Of a stretch of DNA of 64,000 nucleotides, positions 50,202 through 62,594 are shown piece by piece. The stretch spans positions 47,737,115-47,801,114 of the forward strand of contig JACGWO010000002.1 of the NCBI GenBank assembly GCA_034509735.1. Direction: 5' to 3'. The first letter of the stretch is position 1; each line of letters opens with the position of its first letter. A program made the position numbers and the translations under genes. Under the pieces are notes generated by a model. That model was not told where the DNA came from and did not search any database. It saw only the letters and a list, made by a program, of their open reading frames with translations. Source of the DNA: Sesamum alatum. Its lineage: Eukaryota; Streptophyta; Magnoliopsida; Lamiales; Pedaliaceae.

Positions 50202-52360
50202 TCAAGCCTTGGAATCCATAGCCAACATGGTACGAAGATTCATGGGATGCATGTACTTGTTGTCTCCATTCAAGATTTGTTGTACTATGATTCTGTTGGC
50301 CTTTTCAGATGGATGGAATGGGTCCCAGAACACATATAAGTCCCTGTTTGGGCACAAGTTTGAAAATGGTGTGCATAGCCCTATCCCATTGTATGGCCCT
50401 TGCCCACAACAAGCTATTTTTGAGGTCACAAATCCTGCCCCACAAACATGCCCCAGTGTTAGGGTTTTGGTACCATAAACATATAAAAGAAAATTTTGAT
50501 CATATGTCAGGTGAAATAATATTTTTAGTCCCACATACAGGGGTTTAGTACTTTTAGTTCTCTGCTTTACGGGATTTTTTGAATCATCCTAAAATTGAGA
50601 AAATTCAACAGATTCAGTCCCACAAATCCAGTAAAACAGAGGACGAAATCTCGAGTCTTCTCAATCTTAAAACCATTTTGAAAATTCCATAAAGCAGATG
50701 ACTCTAAATATGCCGACCAATTTCGTGACCATTTTAAGAATCTCATAAAGCAGAATATACATACTTACCGAAACGTTGGGGTTCGGAAATGAAGTCCATG
50801 TGCATCTGATTAGTATTCGCTGCGATGAAAACCTTGCGATCGATCTCGCGGTTGAGATCTTTCAGCATATCCTTGAGCTGAGGGTTGTAGAGCGCTGCAG
50901 CCTCCATCAGCTCCTCCGCGCATTCGCCGTTCCGACTATGCAACGCCAGTTCTGCCGGCACGCACCCTAACGGCCCCGTTCCCGTCACTATGACTCGGAG
51001 CACTCCAAGCGTATACAGTCTCTGGAATTAATTTTTGCCCATTTGAGAAAATCAAAGCAAGAGACGTTAAACCACCACCTCACCTAAAAATTTAAACTCT
51101 TACCCGAAGAACTTTTTTGTACTCAGAAATGACAAAGCGGACGTAGTTTGGGAGGTCATACTGGCGAGAACGTGCAGAGTAAGGGACCAAATAGTAATTA
51201 TTGACAAAATCATTTCCCCCCAAAGTGATGAGAACAAGTGATTCATTCACAACTTTGCGAGCTTCGTCTACTCCAATCGCAGCTCTCAATCTCTGCTGGT
51301 ATTCCTCAAAATAGTCCAGTTGTTGGTATATCCTAATTATGTTAACCTGCACACCACCCCAAAAAAAAATTAAATAAATACATTAGCGTTTTTCGTCTTA
51401 TAACTTAAACATGATATAATTTCAGTCACATTAATTTGCGAAAAGTCTCATTTTAAGCCATTCGGCCAACTTTTGTTAGGAAATTGAAGGAAAAAACAAC
51501 GTGCAAGTCACGCGACCGTTATTTTTTCATAATGTAGGGAAAGGGTTGCGTGACTTGGACGTGGTCCTTTCTGTCAATTTTCTAGCGAAAGTTGGAAACA
51601 GAACTGAAAATGATGATTTTTTTTTTATTTTTTTTTATAGTTATGGGACTATTTTTTAAGAATCACGCAATTAAGTACAACCTAATTAGGGGACGAAAAA
51701 TGTAATTTTTCGGCTCTTTTATTATTGCAAGGATTGGGCAGTAATTAATTAAAAAAAGGGGAAAAAATAATATAAATTAGGATATATATTAAAGTAATTT
51801 AAGTAAATTAATTTAAAATTTTAAATGCATTTTAAATTATAACTTACAAATTGAACTCCAGTGTCATTAAGTACTCCAACACCAGCAGAGGCGAAGTTGG
51901 CGCCAACCAGTAGTTTGGGTCCTCTAAGCTGCGGGCTCAAGTATGGGAGTGTGGGTTCCCAACCCATTTCTTCACCTAATCAAATTAAAATTAAATTACT
52001 AATAATTATTGCACAAAATGGAGAAATATATATGTTTTACTTTGTATTTAAAATAACATATTATTATAGTATATATGATGTTCTTAATTTGCATGCAATA
52101 TGTAAACTTATACTGATTATATCAGGGATGTTAAGCCCATTGGAAAACCGGCCGGTGGGGCGATGAGTCGGGTAGTCGATGCCATAGGGCGGTGCGTCGG
52201 CCCTAGCAGTAGTGACCAGATAGTTGTTGTTGCCATTGTCGACTAACGAGTCTCCGAACACAAAAAAAGCCCTGGCTTCCACACGAACAGCCAAATCTCC
52301 AAATGTCAAAACGAGCCAAAAAATGAGGAAAAAACTTGAAATATTGACGAATTTAATCAT
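50202..52360 (-). CDS. GDSL esterase/lipase, secreted SGNH hydrolase
   Basis: This is a plant GDSL-type lipase, close to the At5g33370/LTL1 group, acting on ester substrates in the apoplast (cutin, lipids or acetylated polysaccharides). Five exons (52360-52114, 51975-51848, 51346-51104, 51021-50769, 50434-50202) are in phase and encode 367 residues, the family norm. A signal peptide covers about residues 1-29 ([20 protein letters not shown]). Block I is [17 protein letters not shown] with the nucleophilic Ser. The Gly block is [19 protein letters not shown]. Block III is [17 protein letters not shown] with the oxyanion Asn. Block V is [14 protein letters not shown] with the catalytic Asp and His. 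All four SGNH residues are present and the frame is intact. Introns 2 and 4 host MITEs. Confidence 0.95.
50507..50755. mobile_element. MITE in GDSL intron 4
   Basis: TTTTTAGTCCCACATACAGG and CTGCTTTACGGGATTTTTTG lie on the left, with CATTTTAAGAATCTCATAAAGCAG at the right. A related element lies at 57815-58135 (AGTCCCACAGGATAGGGGAT, ATTTTATGGGACTAAAAG). Confidence 0.5.
51385..51715. mobile_element. MITE in GDSL intron 2
   Basis: The central arms GTGCAAGTCACGCGACC / GCGTGACTTGGACGTGG and the outer TTTTTCGTCTTATAAC / GACGAAAAATG are inverted copies. It is the same family as 41990-42340. Confidence 0.5.
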
Positions 52361-52470
52361 TTTAACCCTAAAAAGTATTTAAAAATTTATGGGAATCTCT
52401 TTTGTGCCACCAACCAGAAATTGAGAGTTGATGTTAGAAATTTGAGTTGGAATAGTAAGAGGTACATGGC

Positions 52471-52481
52471 TCTATATATAT
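52471..52481 (-). promoter_or_regulatory. TATA box of the GDSL gene
   Basis: TATATATAGAG on the minus strand, about 115 bases before the start codon. Confidence 0.45.
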
Positions 52482-52829
52482 GTGTGTGGTTTCAAAATAA
52501 TTGATGAGGAGTGGTGCAATTAGGTTAAAGAAGTTGAATTAATTGTCACAAAAACCCTAGAAAAATCAACTACTTCTACTACTAGGATCCTCATCAAATT
52601 GGATGGTTTTGATTGGATTTCAATCATTTGGTGCATTGAGGTCAAAACTTAGGGTTGGGTTTAATGATTCTGTTGGCAATTATTTTGATCGGTTTTAATT
52701 GTTCACCTTTGCATTATTTTTTATTTTAAGTGGTAAGTACCTAATTATATTAATATATATCAATAAATTGAAAAATATATCAATTTGATAAATACATTAA
52801 TACAACTAAGGATAGTAAAATAAAAGAAA

Positions 52830-53330
52830 AATTATTTTTTTAGTCCGCTAAGTATGCCCAATATTAATTTTAGTCCGGTAACTATGCTCATTTTTTTCTA
52901 AGTCCATTAACTTGCATAATTGATGAGATTTAATCCGAACTAGGGTTCCTTACTCAATTTTCTGGCGATATCTTGAAAATTAGCCGGAAAATGCACACGT
53001 GGCAACTATTTGGTTAATTTACGGCAACTTATACACGTGTACAACTACATGTATTAGTTGCCACTTGTACAACCACATGGATTAAATGACATTCAAATTA
53101 AAATTCACCTCATTTCAATTGCCACGTAGGCTTAAAAATTCTCAAAATATGTCCAGTTGGCATGCCATGTAATATTTTCGGCCAAGAAATCAAAAATCGA
53201 CCACCGGAGAACTAAATCTCATCAATTTTACAAATTAATGGACCTAGAAAAAAACGGGCATATATAGTTATCGGACTAAAATTAATATTGAGCATACTTG
53301 ACGAATTAAAAACATAATTTTCCCTAAAAT
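52830..53330. mobile_element. Palindromic MITE, 500 bp
   Basis: TTTTTTAGTCCGCTAAGTATG on the left and CATACTTGACGAATTAAAAAC on the right pair. Inner pairs are AATATTAATTTTAGTCCGG / CGGACTAAAATTAATATTG and TAACTTGCATAATTGATGAG / CTCATCAATTTTACAAATTA. Confidence 0.6.
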
Positions 53331-55428
53331 AAATTAGGATACATGTTATGGAATCCAACACAAGACCTCGAATTTCGAACCAAGCGAATGAAATTTGAAC
53401 CCAATTATCAGAGTGTGTCTGAGGTCTCGACTTTATCATTTAAGATATGTTTCATGGGGGATTTTTATTTAATTTTATTAGGAAAAATTTAGGTAATTAA
53501 TGGCATATAATAAGCAATATTAATTTCAAGGTACAGTAACTCATTGGATATAGGTGCAATTAAGTACAACTACCTCAAGGTCTCCCACTCTAAGATGAAT
53601 AGGGCATATAATTTTGCATGACTGAACTAATTAGGAAACCACTTAATTTAAGGCCTATAAGTTAGAAGTTGTATTAATTATTGTGCATAAACCAATGCTA
53701 AGCATGATCATATGGTGTATTATTTGTCTATATTTTGAAAAAAATAATCTATATATATATATATATATATGTAGGAAAACACAATTACAAATAGGACAGT
53801 TTTCTGTTTTGATTCCTTTTTTTGGGATAAATACAATTTTAATCTTGTAATTTAACGGGTAATATTTTTTTCCTGCTCGAACTGATTTACAGGACTAAAT
53901 TTGTAATTTAATTGGTCATGTGCAAGCACATTCAATATATATTTACCGTCAAATTGGCCGAAAAGAATTAAACTTGCCAAAATTTTAAAGTTAGAGGACT
54001 AAATTACGGAAATCAATTCGTACATATAAAAAAAAGCCAACCCTAGTTATAATTGCATTTTCCTCTTTTTTTTTTTATTTTATTATTGTAGTAGAATAGT
54101 TATATGTTATTTAATCATATATGAGTCATTAACGACTACCACCATCAGCCACCTGAAACTATTTTTTACAGAATATTTACATTTTATATAAATGTAGATC
54201 ATGACTAGTTATCCTTTTTTCTTTCTCCTAATATTGGCAACAAACTATGTATTATAATAAATTCATGTAGATTATAAACTTAATAAATTAATACTTTTAA
54301 AAAAAACGTGAGACTTATTTTTCTCCTCAACAATAATAAGATTCACATAATTTATACATTAATTAGGCGAAAAAATGAGTTTACATTTATTGAAGATCCA
54401 AAGAACACAAACCCCAATATGTCAGCTTTTTAATAAGGGATGATTACACCGACCTTCCTCTTATGAAAATTACATAAATTTATGTTGTTGGTTAAGTACT
54501 CATTACAAATTGTCCCTCCATTAGTCAAATTAAAAGTCAATAGTGATGTCAACCAAAATATTTATGTAACATTTCTATTTTGCCTTGGGTAGAATTTTTA
54601 TAAATTTTGCGGATCAAAATGCTCTTGGGGTGAAGTTGTACTAAATATATTTTCTGTTGTTTATGGCTTTTACGATGCAGATTTGTTCATTTTGATAGCT
54701 AACTATTTGTATTTTACAAGACAGAATGATCATGTTCAATTTCTTATTAATGACAAAATGTGCATGGTTCAAGAATTACATTATAAATAATTTTATGACA
54801 GCTTAAATTTTTCAGATTTGTTCATTTGAATTTAGATAGATTGTAATAATCAAATTGATTGGAGAGAAAAAATTAGAAGCTTTTTTTTTTTTTGTTTCCA
54901 AATTGGGTACGGAGGGCAATAGTAGGGCTGAAAGAATAACCAAGTTATTCGATACTCGATTGAATAGATCAATAAAAATTCGTTTGAATTCGATTTGTTA
55001 AACGTAACAAACCAAACTTGAACAAAATATTTTATTCGGTAAACTTTTGAGCTTGGCCCAAGCTCGATCCATTAGTGAAAAAATATACTAAAATATTAAA
55101 TTACTCGAGCTTGGCTCGTATTTGATTTAATTAAAGCTTGTTTGAGCTCGATTAGAACAATAATCAAATGAAATTCAAACACAATTTTTGAAATTCGATA
55201 ATAATTCAAACAAGGTTAAACAATAATGTGTTTTAGCTTGAGACTCGATCCAAACCTAATCTATATTTTTTTTAATTGTGTTTCAACTTGGGTTTGGGTC
55301 TAACAAAATACGCACTGGGCCTAGGTACGAGTCGTTTCATTTTTCTATGAGTCTAGGCGGGACTTCGACACTACACTTATATGTCTCATTAATTATTCAA
55401 TAGCGACAACTTTATCCATATAATTAAG
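53331..55428. other. AT-rich intergenic DNA
   Basis: A TA microsatellite lies at about 53750-53771. A MITE-like fragment (GATTACACCGACCTTCC) lies near 54443. No gene was recognised. Confidence 0.45.
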
Positions 55429-56951
55429 GCAAAATTGCACTTTTGGTCCCATAGGATAGGGCCATTCTCACTTTTGGTCCGCGCTTTTGATCGTCGATAG
55501 TTTTTGGTCCCAAAATCCTATTTTTTGACACTTACGGTCCCAAGCCGTTAAGTTTAACGGAAAACGGCACGTGGTCACAGTCAACCCTTGCAAACGGTCT
55601 TGGGACGTTGACTGCTGCATTTAGGAGGAAAATTTGGTGCCAAAATGCACATTTTCTGCACCTTTTCCCTATTTATACCCCTAAAAAGGCAAGAAATCCT
55701 TATTTTTCTCATTTGACAATAAAAACTACCCAACATTCATTTTTCTTTGTTTTTGCAGGTTTGTGACATTTTTTTCACCTGTTTATTCTTTTGAATTATA
55801 TGTGATATTTCGAAAATACCCCTCACAAATTTTTTTATTATAATTTGGTCATTTTTTGGACTAAAATACCCTTTAGACAAAACTTCAGGTAAGACGTCCC
55901 TAGTCACTTTGTTGGTGCCACACTACTTTAAAGTGGAGATTGTCGATGATAAAGAGACGGAAATACAACAAGATATATTCACAAGGGAGACGATATAGAG
56001 TAACGAATAAAGTAAGCATAATAGGTGCTAGATATTATTATTTATTTTTGATATTTTGGTTATTTCATCAAATTTTATTTAATGAATTTTATTTTATTTC
56101 TGTTAGAAAAGAACAAGGATATTCAAGTATATTTACACTTTTTTATTGAGTTAGTAATGTTGGCACTTTTTGCCAAAATTATAATTACCTCTTTTAAAGT
56201 TTGTAAAAGATTACAAACTCAATAAAAAAGTGTAAATATACTTGAATATCCTCGTTCTTTTCTAACAGAAATAAAATAAAATAAAATCCATTTAAAATTT
56301 GACGAAATAACCAAAATATCAAAAATAAATAATAATATCTAGCACCTATTATGCTTATTTTATTCGTTACTCTGTATCGTCTCCCTTGTGAATATATCTT
56401 GTTGTATTTCCGTCTCTTTATCATCGACAATCTCCACTTCAAAGTAGTGTGGCACCAACAAAGTGACTAGGGACGTCTTACCTCAAGTTTTGTCTAAAGG
56501 GTATTTTAGTCCAAAAAATGACCAAATTATAATAAAAAATTTGTGAGGGGTATTTTCGAAATTTCACTTATTTTTCTTTGTTTTTGCAGGTTCGTGACAT
56601 TTTTTTCACCTGCAAAAACAAAGAAAAATGAATGTTGGGGTAGTTTTTATTGTCAAATGAGAAAATAAGGATTTCTTGCCTTTTTAGGGGTATAAATAGG
56701 GAAAAGGTGCAGAAAATGTGCATTTTGGCGCCAAATTTCCCTCCTAAATGCAGCAGTCAACGTCCCAAGACCATTTGCAAGGGTTGACTAACCGCACGTG
56801 GTCACTCACGTGCCGTTTTCCGTTAAACTTAACTGCTTGGGACCATAAGTGTCAAAAAATTAGGGTTTTGGGACTAAACTGTCGACGACCAAAAGTGCGG
56901 GACCAAAAATGAGAATGGCCCTATCCTATGGGACCAAAAATGCAATTTTGC
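55429..56951. mobile_element. 1.5-kb long inverted repeat (foldback/hairpin element)
   Basis: The left arm starts GCAAAATTGCACTTTTGGTC and the right arm ends with its inverse, CAAAAATGCAATTTTGC. The arms of roughly 720-735 bp run inward to 56142-56152 and 56216-56225 around a loop of about 63 bases, with only scattered mismatches. Each arm has a matching frame (MIKRRKYNKIYSQGRRY...) on its own outward-to-inward strand; the frames have no recognised family and look incidental. The right arm contains an extra small inverted piece at about 56569-56630. A transcript through it would fold into long dsRNA. Target duplications are not clear. Confidence 0.8.
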
Positions 56952-57559
56952 GTATTATTAATTATTTTCACTACTTATTACTAGTGAATTTTTTTATGCA
57001 AGTATTATCATTAGTAAAATTGTGAATATTATCACAATGACAAAATAAAAAATTAATGACAATTTCAATGCGAATTGTTGTTAGATTTCTTCCTTTGGGG
57101 GTACCGTCGTGTTAGCAGCAATCCGCCATATGCGACTTAAATTTAAATTCAAAGTCCTAATTTAATTCTTTGAATGCACTCTGAATTATGCTTGAGATCA
57201 TATATATGACCTTGACTTGAAATATTCAAATCCCACGGGCGCCTTTCGCAAGGCGTGGAAAGGGACACCGTAAGAATAGTAGCCCGACAATGAACAACTA
57301 TTTTCGTCTGAAACTAAACGACTAAGTTTCCATCTGACATTGATACAAAATGCTAACAACAACTTCATATATACGACATATTTTGACTTTATTTTAAATA
57401 TCTTGAACATTGACTCTTGAAACTTAAATTTTGTTAATTTTTCAGTAATTTACTTTAATGAAATGTTTAATTATCACAAAAAAAAAAGGACGTATTGAAA
57501 ACACGAATATAATAAATAAAGTGATGTAAGGAAAACAGTAGCAAAATTATACTTCTTGT

Positions 57560-57810
57560 CACTATAAAAAAATGACATTTAACCATGACAATTGCCATAG
57601 TTAATACTAACTAAATAACTGTAGCGAATAGTTATTGACTACGGCCACACAATGGTTGTCAGCTGTGGTTTTTGCGAGGGTGGCTTTCCATAGTAGAACA
57701 GCTAATTTTTGCATCGATTTTTATTTTACTGTAGTTAATAATAGTTATTTACCGCGATTTTTAACTATAGTTATTAAAATGTAGTTAATATTAATTTTTT
57801 TTTTCTAGCG
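57560..57810. mobile_element. CACTA-like non-autonomous element, 250 bp
   Basis: It starts CACTATAAAAAAATGAC and ends TTTTTTTTTTCTAGCGAG. Mirrored TAGTTAATACTAAC and GTAGTTAATATTAA phrases lie near the ends. The centre is shared with 36962-37306. Confidence 0.5.
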
Positions 57811-57814
57811 AGTC

Positions 57815-58135
57815 CCACAGGATAGGGGATACACATTTATTATGGAATTTTCAAAAGAGTCATAAAATTGAAAAACTTAAGATATTGCTTTACAAATTTT
57901 TCAAGATGGTCCCAAATTGAGAAAGCTCGACATATTTAGTCAATTGCTTAACGAGATTTATAATCTAAATATGTCGAGTTTTTCCAATTTTGAAACTATG
58001 TTGAAAACTCCGTAAAACACAAAACTAAATGAGTCGAATTATTTTGATTTTAGAATCATTTTAAAAATGTCTTAAAGTAAAAAATTAAAAGTATTAAATC
58101 CTCTATTTTATGGGACTAAAAGAATAATTTCGCCC
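57815..58135. mobile_element. Palindromic MITE, AGTCCCA family
   Basis: CCCACAGGATAGGGGAT and ATTTTATGGGACTAAAAG bound it. The inner phrases CTCGACATATTTAGTCAATTG / TCTAAATATGTCGAG are inverted. It is related to 50507-50755. Confidence 0.5.
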
Positions 58136-59335
58136 GAACAATAAATTGAGAACAAATTCCAAGAGCCATTTGCACAATTAATTAAAAGCAGCATACGCAG
58201 TACAACAAATGTTAGTGCAAGGAGGTGACACCAACAATCAAGCCCTCAAGTTATTTTATTTACGCATTCATACAAAAAATATCTTCTGAAATACGAAATA
58301 GATGTTATTTTTTATAATAATAAAATAATAATAATATAGTATGATATAAAATACAAAATTAAATTAATAGGACCCATATACCTAGCTTGAGCTTGCACTT
58401 TTGGATTTTTTTTGTAATTAATGAAGAACAATTTTCTTCACTAAAATTAAACACATACAACATACAACGATCTAATTATATAATATAGTATATGATGGAG
58501 AAAGAATTTGACTAAGGACCAAGGTGTTATTTCTAAAAAGAATTATGAAACTACCAAATTACTCCCGATAGTTGCACCCAATAATTAGTGTAGTTAGTGG
58601 GATTATATAAATTATCGAATTGCCCCAAACAGTTGTACCCAATAATTAGTGATCGATTGGGGGCAAAATTGTCTTTACGCCTTCCACATTCATGATGCAT
58701 TTAGTATAAATAGATCGTAATTCATTAAAAAAGAAGAAATTTTTTGATTGGCAAAAATTGCTTGTATTATACCGAGGAAAATATTATTTTTGTACCATCA
58801 ATATACTAATTATATAATATAGTATACAATTATAGCATACATGCACACGCACGTGTATAAAATCTAATACCGAGATATTTTCATAAAGTTATTAGCATAT
58901 GTTACATGAATATAATTAAAGTCAGAGAACACCGGCAACAAAATATAAAATGACGACATTAACAACTACTTTTTATTCAGTCACTACAATAGTTTTCGTA
59001 ATTAATTTTAATAATTTTTATCACTAAACATATTTAGTGACAACAGTATATAATATATTAAACAATTAATGATGCATGCATAATTAAAATAAAATAATAA
59101 AAAATGTCTTATTACTAAATTATCACTTAATTATATAAAAAGCACAACCATATATAACATTAATATATTATGACAAAGATCAAAATTATTTCATTTAAGA
59201 TACATATACACAACCTTCTTTGTAATGCATACACTATGTGGGTTCGATCAAATCCGATTTAAACTAAAAAAAGTTTAAAAAAAAAGATAGAAACAAGAAA
59301 ATTAACCCTCACAAATAGCAAAAAAGAGTTCGAAA

Positions 59336-59510
59336 AGTTCTAATTCAAATCGAGTTTGATCGGATTTGGTCCAATTATATAAAAAGTGTAATACATTCAT
59401 TATATAACTAACGCACAGTTTAAAAAAATAATCAATCGTATAATAAATATATCACATTTATTATGTGATTGGTTTAATTCGATCACCAAACTAGATTTGA
59501 ATAAGATTTA
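59336..59510. repeat. Hairpin repeat, ATGTGATTGATC family
   Basis: The arms TCTAATTCAAATCGAGTTTG and CCAAACTAGATTTGAATAAG pair, with TATTATGTGATTGG inside. Confidence 0.45.
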
Positions 59511-59630
59511 AAAAAAAAAAAAAAAAAAAAGTGTGAGTGCAAATCCAACTTGCAGAAATTAAGAAATTTATTTATTTATTTAAAAAAAGAAAAGAAAAGG
59601 AAGATGCTCTTCATACTACAAATATTGGAG

Positions 59631-60236
59631 CTAGAACGCCCATGGGACTTGAAAATCATCCCAGTTGCTAATTGTGCTGTTCATGAAATCATACTGGCTG
59701 AAATTCTCCGGCCAGTTCGGGCTCCGCTTCTCATCCAGCAGCGTCGGCGCCGCCGGCGTCTCCCACATGCAATTCGCTTCGTCGAACACCGACTTCTCTT
59801 CCCTGTAATCCGGCACAGCAAACTCACCGCCGCCGGAAGGATAGTTATCTGAAGGGACCTGTGAAAAGTCATCCCCCCCTTCGCCGGACGAGAGGTTGAG
59901 CTTAGCGGAGGAGCCGTAGAGGCGGCGGGCGGCGTCGTCGTAGGCCTGAGCAGCCTCGAGGGAGGTGTTGAAGGTGCCGAGCCAGACCCTGGCGCCGCGG
60001 TTGGGCTCGCGGATCTCGGCCACCCACTTCCCCCAGGTCCGCTGGCGGACTCCGCGGTAGGTGCAGAGGGCGTTCTCCGGCCCGCCTTTACCCCGCATGC
60101 AGCCCTTTCTGGAGCGGCCAACGGCGGGCTTCTTCGCCATGGACGGCGGCGGTTTACTGGGGCCAGTCGGGACGAGTATTGGTTCTTTTGCGATGATGGG
60201 TAGCACGCCGACGGAGATTCTGTTGCTTCTCTCCAT
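59631..60236 (-). CDS. DREB2-type AP2/ERF transcription factor
   Basis: This is an intronless 201-residue nuclear transcription factor of DREB subgroup A-2, whose members bind DRE/CRT elements and activate drought, heat or salt responses. A basic stretch [18 protein letters not shown] (about residues 35-52) is the A-2 nuclear-localisation and CMIV-1-type motif directly before the AP2 domain. The AP2 domain (about 60-115) reads [20 protein letters not shown], with the YRG and WLG blocks and the Val and Glu typical of DREBs. The acidic, aromatic C terminus ([22 protein letters not shown]) is a probable activation region. I place it nearest DREB2D/2F-like proteins with moderate certainty. The frame is intact, and the start at 60236 lies about 50 bases after a TATA box. 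Confidence 0.93.
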   Translation of the reverse strand: MERSNRISVGVLPIIAKEPILVPTGPSKPPPSMAKKPAVGRSRKGCMRGKGGPENALCTYRGVRQRTWGKWVAEIREPNRGARVWLGTFNTSLEAAQAYDDAARRLYGSSAKLNLSSGEGGDDFSQVPSDNYPSGGGEFAVPDYREEKSVFDEANCMWETPAAPTLLDEKRSPNWPENFSQYDFMNSTISNWDDFQVPWAF

Positions 60237-60284
60237 TGATGAGTTGTTTGTGGTTGTTTGAAAGCCTGCGTTTCAGGTAGCAGA

Positions 60285-60294
60285 TAATATATAG
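60285..60294 (-). promoter_or_regulatory. TATA box of the DREB2-like gene
   Basis: CTATATATTA on the minus strand, about 50 bases upstream of the start codon. Confidence 0.6.
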
Positions 60295-60438
60295 GCGGGC
60301 GGGGGGTGGGGCGTGGCGGAGGACGTGTAAGAATGGGAAGAAGGTGAAACGTGGCAACGGGAAGAAGTACTGTCAAAGTGTCAAACAGCTGTTTCTTCTG
60401 TACTTGTCACTTCTTTGGATTGCTCTCTTCTATATTTA

Positions 60439-60473
60439 GTAATTATTATTATTATTATTATTATTATTATTGT
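60439..60473. repeat. (ATT)n microsatellite
   Basis: About eleven ATT units lie upstream of the DREB2-like gene. Confidence 0.85.
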
Positions 60474-62407
60474 TATTACCATAATGGGAAGAAAGGAAAA
60501 AGACAAGTAGGAAATGTTGACATTGTCATTTGCTTATTTTTGACAAGTACACATTTTGTTGGAAATTTTAAAAGATGATTCGAAAATCATACATATAGAT
60601 CATGTGTGTCTGAAATTTAAGTCCATGGATGGCTTATACGTGTCAATTTTCAGTAAATTTAGAATATTATGACAAGATTATATATTTTTGAAATCGTAAA
60701 AAATTATAAAAGTTATATTACTAAAAGGGGTATTTATAAGTTTAAGCCTAGTATATTGAGGCTTTGTTTATTAAATTGGATGGGATAAAAGGGTGATAGA
60801 TAAATATATGATAAAAGTAAAACATTATATGATAATTTTATTCGTTGCTTACTTCAAATGATAATAACTAAAAATATATAAAGTGATTATGTAATTACGT
60901 ATTATCATGAATTAAAATTTTGATTGTTTAATGTTTTTATAAATTTGTCCACATATACACGTGAAAATTGAGAACTGAAAAGAAGGCAAGGTCCAACGTC
61001 AGACAAGTATTAATGTAACCCTAGCGTGATTGAAATTTGCCCAACTTCAGGGGCATTATGAAAATTAAATAAAGGATAAATTGGGTCATAACGGGCAAAG
61101 AATCTTTAATTAATTCTCTGCAGGTGGACTTGATCCGTTCGTATTGAGTTGGATTATAAGCTAAAAAATTATCCGATTTGAGGCCACTTATTCGAGGCCG
61201 CTATTATCTAGCAGTTGGGTATTTTGTAAGTAAACAAGCGTCTGGATCGAGTCGGGGATGATATCCGACCCTATCCGGCTAGTTTCAAGCCCTTATGATA
61301 ATTAATGTGTAATCTCATTCTTGCCCTCTATTTAATTCTATCTTTATGGTTGACATTCTTCAACAAGAGGTAAACCATTATTTTAGGTTTTGTGATGTGG
61401 TCGTGTAGCTCTTCTTCAATTGGGTGAAGTTCCTTTTTTGTCCTTGGCCTTAATTTCGTCGCCGTCGTCAAAACAGGGAAACAAAACAACTAAGATTTAC
61501 AATCGATGATGTGCATATTCAAATAGAATATTTCACTATTTATATATAGATAAATAAATTATTTTAACACAATAATGAATTGTAAAAGTATTGTAGCAAA
61601 GTTAAGTGATAAAACAATTACGCATAATTTAAAGTAATCATTAAAAGCAGTACATATAAAATGGTTATTTGCAAATATAAATATACCACTAATTATTTAT
61701 AATGATAACTTTTATACAATTTTTTATTTAATAATAATTATATTATGACAGGCCAATTTGAAATTTTAGTCCAGTACATTCGGGGTGGTATTATAAGAAT
61801 ACAATTTTGAAGGTGACAATTTAGGACATTAAATTTAAATTTTGAAGGTGTCATTTTTATGGACTTCGACTACTAGAGTCTCCAAAAATGATGAAAAATG
61901 ATGATGTAGTATTTTTATTTTTTAAGGATTTTAGTATTGAGGTTTTTGCTAACTAAACCCGAAATATCATTACCACATAAGAGGCTTATGTGGATAAAAT
62001 CCTCATAGAGGGGCACGGGGATAGGGGCGGGTATAGACTGAGGGAGAGGGGAGGAGGGCGGCGGGAGGGGAGGTGGAGGTGGGGTGGTGGGGGAGGGTTG
62101 AGGATAAAAAAATATATAAAAGTTATATATATATTTTATTATAAATATTAAATATTATAAATATAAATGATATTATATTTTTTTTATATAAAATTCTATT
62201 TAAAAATCATAATATCCGCTAAATTCCAAATCAGAATTCTACATGGCAAGAATTTGTTTTTTGAGGCTTTGTCAGCAAAATATCAATCCTACAATCTTAA
62301 AAATGGTGCATAATTATCTTTTAGGTATATTTGGAAACTTTGGTGGCTGGATCCTTAACTTGCACAAAAATTAATACTTATATATTTTAATTATCACTTT
62401 TAAAACT
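60474..62407. other. AT-rich intergenic DNA with a G-rich block
   Basis: No gene was recognised. A purine block at 62014-62098 stands out. Confidence 0.45.
62014..62098 (+). repeat. G-rich purine block
   Basis: Many runs of three to five G are separated by one to four bases (GGGGAGGAGGGCGGCGGGAG and GGTGGGGGAGGG), with the G on the plus strand. This is a strong G-quadruplex candidate between AT-rich flanks. Confidence 0.75.
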
Positions 62408-62594
62408 AGAAAATTCTAATTCGAATCAGGTTTGATCGAATCAAATCAATCATATAATAAGTGTGATACACTTGCTATGTGATTGATTACCTTTCCTGAA
62501 TTATACATCAATCACATGACAAGTGTATTACACTTGTCATATGATTGGTTTAGGTTCAATCGAATCAGATTTGTGCTAGAATTTTCCAGAATAC
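62408..62594. repeat. Hairpin repeat, ATGTGATTGATC family, best copy
   Basis: The outer arms AAAATTCTAATTCGAATCAG and ATCAGATTTGTGCTAGAATTTT pair. The middle arms GTGTGATACACTTGCTATGTG / CACATGACAAGTGTATTACAC pair well. It gives a near-continuous hairpin of about 185 bp. Confidence 0.6.

Larger units (their letters stand above)
56952..59630. other. Repeat-rich intergenic DNA
   Basis: No gene was recognised. Elements at 57560-57810, 57815-58135 and 59336-59510 are listed separately. Confidence 0.45.

Noticed and set aside
55940..56442. Paired frames MIKRRKYNKIYS... on both strands
   Set aside because: They mirror each other only because they lie in the two arms of the inverted repeat. They have no domain and no gene structure.
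59681..60376. 231-codon frame overlapping the DREB2-like gene
   Set aside because: It is Pro/Ser/Arg-rich low-complexity translation in the wrong frame; the overlapping frame has a clear AP2 domain.
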